Source: Leptolyngbya sp. SIO4C5 (lineage in GTDB: Bacteria; Cyanobacteriota; Cyanobacteriia; Phormidesmidales; Phormidesmidaceae). From it: DNA of 7,828 nt. The notes beneath the pieces are model-generated. The model had not been told where the DNA came from. It worked only from the letters and a program-made list of their open reading frames with translations, and did no database searches. Positions 4,660 to 7,828 of this stretch are shown one piece after another (position 1 is the first letter of the stretch; every line of letters starts with the position of its first letter). Where the stretch lies: the NCBI GenBank assembly GCA_010671965.1, contig JAAHIC010000183.1, positions 1 through 7,828 on the forward strand. The letters run 5' to 3'. The position numbers and the translations under genes are program-made.

Positions 4660-6411
4660 TCAGCCACCGCCGAAATTTAGCCGAGGCTTTATGTCTTGTC
4701 GCAAATACTCTAGATTTCTTTGGAAAAGTTGGGTATTGGGATGCTTAGCTCCTAACGTATTCTTGGCAATCTTAATAGCTTCAAGACAAAGCGGCTCAGC
4801 CTCGCTGTAGCGCCCTTGTGACTTATATAGACCAGCCAAGTTGTTCAGGCTAGCGGCGACATCGGGATGAGCCTCACCTAGGAGCTGTTTACGCAGTTCC
4901 AAAGCTTCGAGATAAAGCGGCTCGGCTTCGCTGTAGCGCCCTTGCGAATCATATAGAAAAGCCAAATTGTTCAGGCTAGTGGCGACATTGGGATGGGCCT
5001 CACCCAGGAGCTGTTTACTCAGTTCCAAAGCTTCGAGATAAAGCGGCTCGGCTTCGCTGTGACGTCCTTGCGAATCATATAGAAAAGCCAAATTGTTCAG
5101 GCTAGTGGCGACATTGGGATGGGCCTCACCTAGGAGCTGTTTGCTCAGTTCCAAAGCCTCGAGATAGAGCGGCTCGGCTTCACTGTAGCGCCCTTGCGAT
5201 TTATATAGACCAGCCAAGTTGTTCAGGCTAGTGGCAACATCGGGATGGGCTTCACCTAGGAGCTGTTTACGCAGTTCCAAAGCTTCGAGATAGAGCGGCT
5301 CGGCTGTGCTGTAGCGCCCTTGTGAATCATATAGAAGAGCCAAGTTGTTTAGGCTAGCGGCGACATCGGGATGAGCCTCACCTAGAAGCTGTTTACGCAG
5401 TTCCAAAGCTTCGAGATAGAGCGGCTCGGCTGTGCTGTAGCGCCCTTGCGATTTATATAGAAGAGCCAAGTTGTTCAGGCTAGTGGCGACATCGGGATGA
5501 GCCTTACCCAAAAGCTGTTTACGCAGTTGTAAGGCTTCTTCTAATGGTCGTTCTGCGAGCGGGTAGCTCCCACTGTGAAGATAAATTAATCCTAATCTAT
5601 TCAAGCTGATAGCGACATCCTCAAGCTGTTCAAGCTGACGTTGCAGGGCGATCGCCTTTTGACAATATTTCTCAGCCTGCTCCAGCTCGGTCGCATAGCC
5701 ATAGGACTGCCCTGCCAAAGCTCGATCTAGATGAACCTTGCTAATTTGACTGTAAAGCGAAGCTAGGAGCGGATCGTTGGGATTTTTGGCTTCGGTCTGG
5801 GCAATTAGCGCTTCTAGATCTGCGAGTGGAATCGTCACAGAATCGCGGTCAGGCAGCTCTAAACCATCCAAATTGCGGATTGACTCAATCGCCCGCACCG
5901 GTACCGCCGCTGTTTTGCGCGACGTAAAGCGAAAAACTCCCTGCCGCCAGCTCCAGAAATCAGGGGCCGCTTGGCTGAGATCAGTCAGCATCTGATGGGT
6001 CATCCATAGCACAACCGGAAAGTGAAACTGCCGCAGTCCCTCCCGTGTCCACTGCAAATAACCAAAAAAGGTTTCCTGCTGCGATCGCTCAGCCCCTAGC
6101 TTCAGAAACCGGAGCTGCTCCGTCCCCGTAATCGTCACCACCGACCGACCGCCAGCTTGTAGATGAGATTCCTGCGCTACAAGCTGATTCAGTGCCGCCT
6201 TTAAGCTGGGGTCTTCCAGAGATAGCGTCAGGCGGTAGGGGCGGACATCTGGTTTAAGTTCAGCTTCATAGCGATCGATAATTTCGTTGCGCAACTGACT
6301 ATCATCACAGACAGCGAGCAGCAGACTCAGCTTTTGGTCACTGGCCTCGATCGCAATCACCAAATCATCATAGGCATCTTGGTTTTGCGGCTCTAGCTCT
6401 GCCCAGCTCAC
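4660..6411 (-). CDS. TPR repeat protein with degenerate NTPase-like N-terminal domain
   Basis: This 583-residue protein starts at a GTG (6409-6411) overlapping the ATPase stop, with the ribosome binding site AAGGAG 8 bp upstream. Residues 1-165 alternate predicted strands and helices: KLSLLLAVCDD (27-37), RSVVTITGTEQL (89-100), then FFGYLQWTREGLRQFHFPVVLWMT (115-138) and APDFWSWRQGVFRF. The order resembles a P-loop fold in which CDDSQLRNE replaces Walker A and no acidic pair ends the second strand, so ATP hydrolysis is unlikely. The same domain precedes TPRs in other cyanobacterial proteins, as I recall. Degenerate TPRs occupy about 215-300. Residues 301-552 hold six near-identical 42-residue units of the kinesin-light-chain type (core AEPLYLEALELRKQLLGEAHPDVA plus SLNNLALLYxSQGRYS). 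A partial unit and a short tail ending GGG follow. No signal or membrane segment is present. TPRs should form a ligand- or protein-binding superhelix; the ATPase is the likely partner. Confidence 0.88.
   Translation of the reverse strand: MSWAELEPQNQDAYDDLVIAIEASDQKLSLLLAVCDDSQLRNEIIDRYEAELKPDVRPYRLTLSLEDPSLKAALNQLVAQESHLQAGGRSVVTITGTEQLRFLKLGAERSQQETFFGYLQWTREGLRQFHFPVVLWMTHQMLTDLSQAAPDFWSWRQGVFRFTSRKTAAVPVRAIESIRNLDGLELPDRDSVTIPLADLEALIAQTEAKNPNDPLLASLYSQISKVHLDRALAGQSYGYATELEQAEKYCQKAIALQRQLEQLEDVAISLNRLGLIYLHSGSYPLAERPLEEALQLRKQLLGKAHPDVATSLNNLALLYKSQGRYSTAEPLYLEALELRKQLLGEAHPDVAASLNNLALLYDSQGRYSTAEPLYLEALELRKQLLGEAHPDVATSLNNLAGLYKSQGRYSEAEPLYLEALELSKQLLGEAHPNVATSLNNLAFLYDSQGRHSEAEPLYLEALELSKQLLGEAHPNVATSLNNLAFLYDSQGRYSEAEPLYLEALELRKQLLGEAHPDVAASLNNLAGLYKSQGRYSEAEPLCLEAIKIAKNTLGAKHPNTQLFQRNLEYLRQDIKPRLNFGGG
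4756..5511 (-). repeat. Six tandem 126-bp repeats encoding TPR units
   Basis: The coding sequence for residues 301-552 is six head-to-tail units of 42 codons. The fourth and fifth units (5008-5133 and 4882-5007) differ at about five of 126 positions by my count, while the flanking degenerate unit (residues 259-300) is far more divergent. Near-identity in DNA as well as protein points to recent duplication or gene conversion. Copy number may vary among strains and the region is prone to assembly collapse. Confidence 0.9.
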
Positions 6412-7703
6412 TCAATTAGCTCCTTGCGCCGCAGCAGTTCTTCCACAATGGGGTGCAGGTCGTACCAAATCTCATCATTGCGATACTCCAGCACGTGCAG
6501 CCCATGTAATAAGTCTAGAAATTTTTGCTCCTTTGGATCATCGGGTAAAAACCGCTCGTGAGTGGTACGCAAAATTTCAAAATCGGCCTTGCCCAGAGTC
6601 ATTTCAAAATCCAGCCGCAGTTCTTTAATCCCCTGCTGCAGAACTGCCTGATCAATAGCAATCTCTGAGCGGTCAGGCTGCCGCCGAATCTGCCGTAGAC
6701 AAATGCGACAGCACACATTCGCCAAGCGAATCAGCTCCCGCATCACGCCGCCGCTGTTGATCACAATTTGCGTCGCGGTTTCCGGCTCCAAAACACCGCT
6801 AGGAATACGCTTTTTCAGCACTTCACACAGGGTACTGACTGCCGGGGCGATCGCTTTTGGTTCTGGCTGCCGCCGCTCTCCTTTAGCAAAGAGCTTGCTG
6901 ACAGGCATCTCCACAATCTGATTATCGGTCTCCGTAATCATCATCGCCCGCAGCGAAGCGTCTCGCAGGGAGGCCACCGGAGTTGTGTAGATAATCTGAA
7001 AACCGGGCAGAAACAGCGCCTTGATATGCTCTTTGTAAACCTCACGGACAACCGCCAAATCGAGCTTATCTAGGTCGTCGATGATGACCAGCACCTTTTT
7101 ATTGGTTACGTTCTGAATGGCCGCCGCCATGATGTTGATCTGGGCAACCAAGTCAGAAATTTTGCGCTCAAACTCCTGCTTAATTTCGTTGCGGATGCTG
7201 GCCTCAGACTTGAGCTTGCCGCGAATAGACTTGAACAGGTCGAACCCAACGGAAACCTCCGCGCTTGCTGGCGTCTCCGTTTCAATTCGGGTCTTAGTGG
7301 CAAACCACTGATAGAACGCCTTTTTGGTGCTAGGCGGAATTTTCACATCCTCTAGCTCAGCCTGATACATCAGGTTAACGGCGATCGCAAAGAGGATATT
7401 GATATGGTTGACGTCCGACATTTCAATGGTCTCGGCGATTGAAAAGAAGACGACAAAATAGCCCCGCTGCTGACACTGACGGCCAAACTCTGCTAGCAAA
7501 GTGGACTTGCCGCAGCCTCGGTGTCCGGCAAAAATTGTCTTGCCGTTTTCAGAACCATCATCTTCCACAAGCTGCTGTAGTTCCGCTAAAACCTCGCCGC
7601 CATAGGGCACCCGAAATTTAGCCAGCTCGTTTTCATCCAGCAGCGGCAATAGATCTAGATTTTGATAGGCTTCTCGAAACGCTAACAGTAAGCTTTCAGC
7701 CAT
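6408..7703 (-). CDS. P-loop (AAA/STAND-like) ATPase, partner of the TPR protein
   Basis: This is a 431-residue soluble ATPase. Walker A is GHRGCGKST (60-68, Lys66) after strand TIFAG. Walker B is VLVIIDDLDKL (204-214, Asp209/Asp210), with a sensor-1-like strand FQIIYTTPV (235-243). GGVMRELIRLANVCC (318-332) resembles the sensor-2 or lid helix of ORC/Cdc6- and STAND-type ATPases. Between Walker A and B lies an unusually long insert of about 135 residues. It includes a charged helical part (KLKSEASIRNEIKQEFERKISDL, 163-185). The C-terminus (about 390-431, FLDLLHGLHVLEYRNDEIWYDLHPIVEELL) looks like a winged helix with the typical D-L-H-P-[IL]-V ending. All ATPase motifs are intact. It starts at an ATG (7701-7703) with a weak AGGG 6 bp upstream. 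Its stop overlaps the TPR start by 4 bp. No effector domain is fused, so its output is unknown; it may act through the TPR partner. The exact ATPase subfamily is uncertain. Confidence 0.88.
   Translation of the reverse strand: MAESLLLAFREAYQNLDLLPLLDENELAKFRVPYGGEVLAELQQLVEDDGSENGKTIFAGHRGCGKSTLLAEFGRQCQQRGYFVVFFSIAETIEMSDVNHINILFAIAVNLMYQAELEDVKIPPSTKKAFYQWFATKTRIETETPASAEVSVGFDLFKSIRGKLKSEASIRNEIKQEFERKISDLVAQINIMAAAIQNVTNKKVLVIIDDLDKLDLAVVREVYKEHIKALFLPGFQIIYTTPVASLRDASLRAMMITETDNQIVEMPVSKLFAKGERRQPEPKAIAPAVSTLCEVLKKRIPSGVLEPETATQIVINSGGVMRELIRLANVCCRICLRQIRRQPDRSEIAIDQAVLQQGIKELRLDFEMTLGKADFEILRTTHERFLPDDPKEQKFLDLLHGLHVLEYRNDEIWYDLHPIVEELLRRKELIE
6420..6425 (-). promoter_or_regulatory. 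Ribosome binding site fixing the GTG start of the TPR gene
   Basis: AAGGAG on the minus strand lies 8 bp before the GTG at 6411, inside the last codons of the ATPase gene. It is the clearest Shine-Dalgarno in the window and, with the GTGA stop/start overlap at 6408-6411, supports the GTG start and translational coupling. Confidence 0.75.
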
Positions 7704-7801
7704 TTTGTGCCCTGCCTCGGTGCCTTCTATTCATATCACAGGTTTCAAAGGCGATCGCTCGTCACTCAAAGTCTATAGATGTTATCTTTTGCTAAAGATT
7801 A

Positions 7802-7827
7802 TCAACTAAAAATGACTTTTTAGTTGA
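7802..7827. repeat. Perfect 11-bp inverted repeat at the window edge
   Basis: TCAACTAAAAA (7802-7812) and TTTTTAGTTGA (7817-7827) pair perfectly around a TGAC loop. Because the inner stem is A/T, either strand gives a hairpin with an A and T tract, as in a bidirectional terminator. Its place about 100 bp before the ATPase start also fits an operator or the end of the upstream transcript. The flanking gene lies outside the window. Confidence 0.6.
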
Positions 7828-7828
7828 A

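Noticed and set aside
4756..5511. Tandem repeats as a CRISPR array
   Set aside because: The 126-bp period is in frame, there are no unique spacers, and the translation gives regular TPR units.
7106..7311. Small open frames on both strands within the ATPase gene
   Set aside because: They are low-complexity shadow frames with no ribosome binding site, while the ATPase frame has clear motifs across the region.
7770..7781. 12-base word AGTCTATAGATG also found at 3070-3081, as a shared regulatory site
   Set aside because: The other copy lies within the coding sequence of the GAF kinase, so a common operator is unlikely; it contains a short palindrome that can recur by chance.

Overview
The window looks like cyanobacterial chromosome. 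Eight copies of the octamer GCGATCGC (the HIP1 palindrome of many cyanobacterial genomes) occur in 7.8 kb. The dCTP deaminase, the short PepSY-like membrane protein and the GAF sensor proteins also match forms I know from cyanobacteria. The genus cannot be fixed from this piece.

Layout: positions 1-485 hold two gene remnants on the plus strand joined near position 60. The first is the tail end of what looks like a YhcG/DUF1016-type nuclease fragment. The second, in another frame, is the ATPase end of a histidine kinase. Every remaining gene is on the minus strand: a two-helix PepSY-type membrane protein (497 region to 782), a GAF protein with a four-cysteine C-terminal module (945-1718), a GAF histidine kinase (1817-3094), dCTP deaminase dcd (3226-3825), a TRIC/UPF0126 channel-like membrane protein (3858-4475), a TPR protein with a degenerate NTPase-like N-terminus (4660-6411), and a P-loop ATPase (6408-7703).

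In transcription order the genes form three groups. The ATPase and TPR genes overlap by 4 bp (GTGA) with a good ribosome binding site, so they are almost certainly a translationally coupled pair. TRIC and dcd are 32 bp apart and may be co-transcribed. The GAF kinase and the GAF-Cys4 protein are about 100 bp apart, carry related GAF domains, and plausibly form one signalling unit.

The most interesting part is the ATPase/TPR pair. One protein has an intact Walker A and Walker B. The other appears to have an NTPase-like fold without a P-loop, fused to six nearly identical 42-residue TPR units. This is the layout of a split STAND-type signalling or conflict switch, though the function is inferred. 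Secondary points are the recombined gene remnants at the left edge, the recent expansion of the TPR units, and several palindromes in the intergenic spaces.
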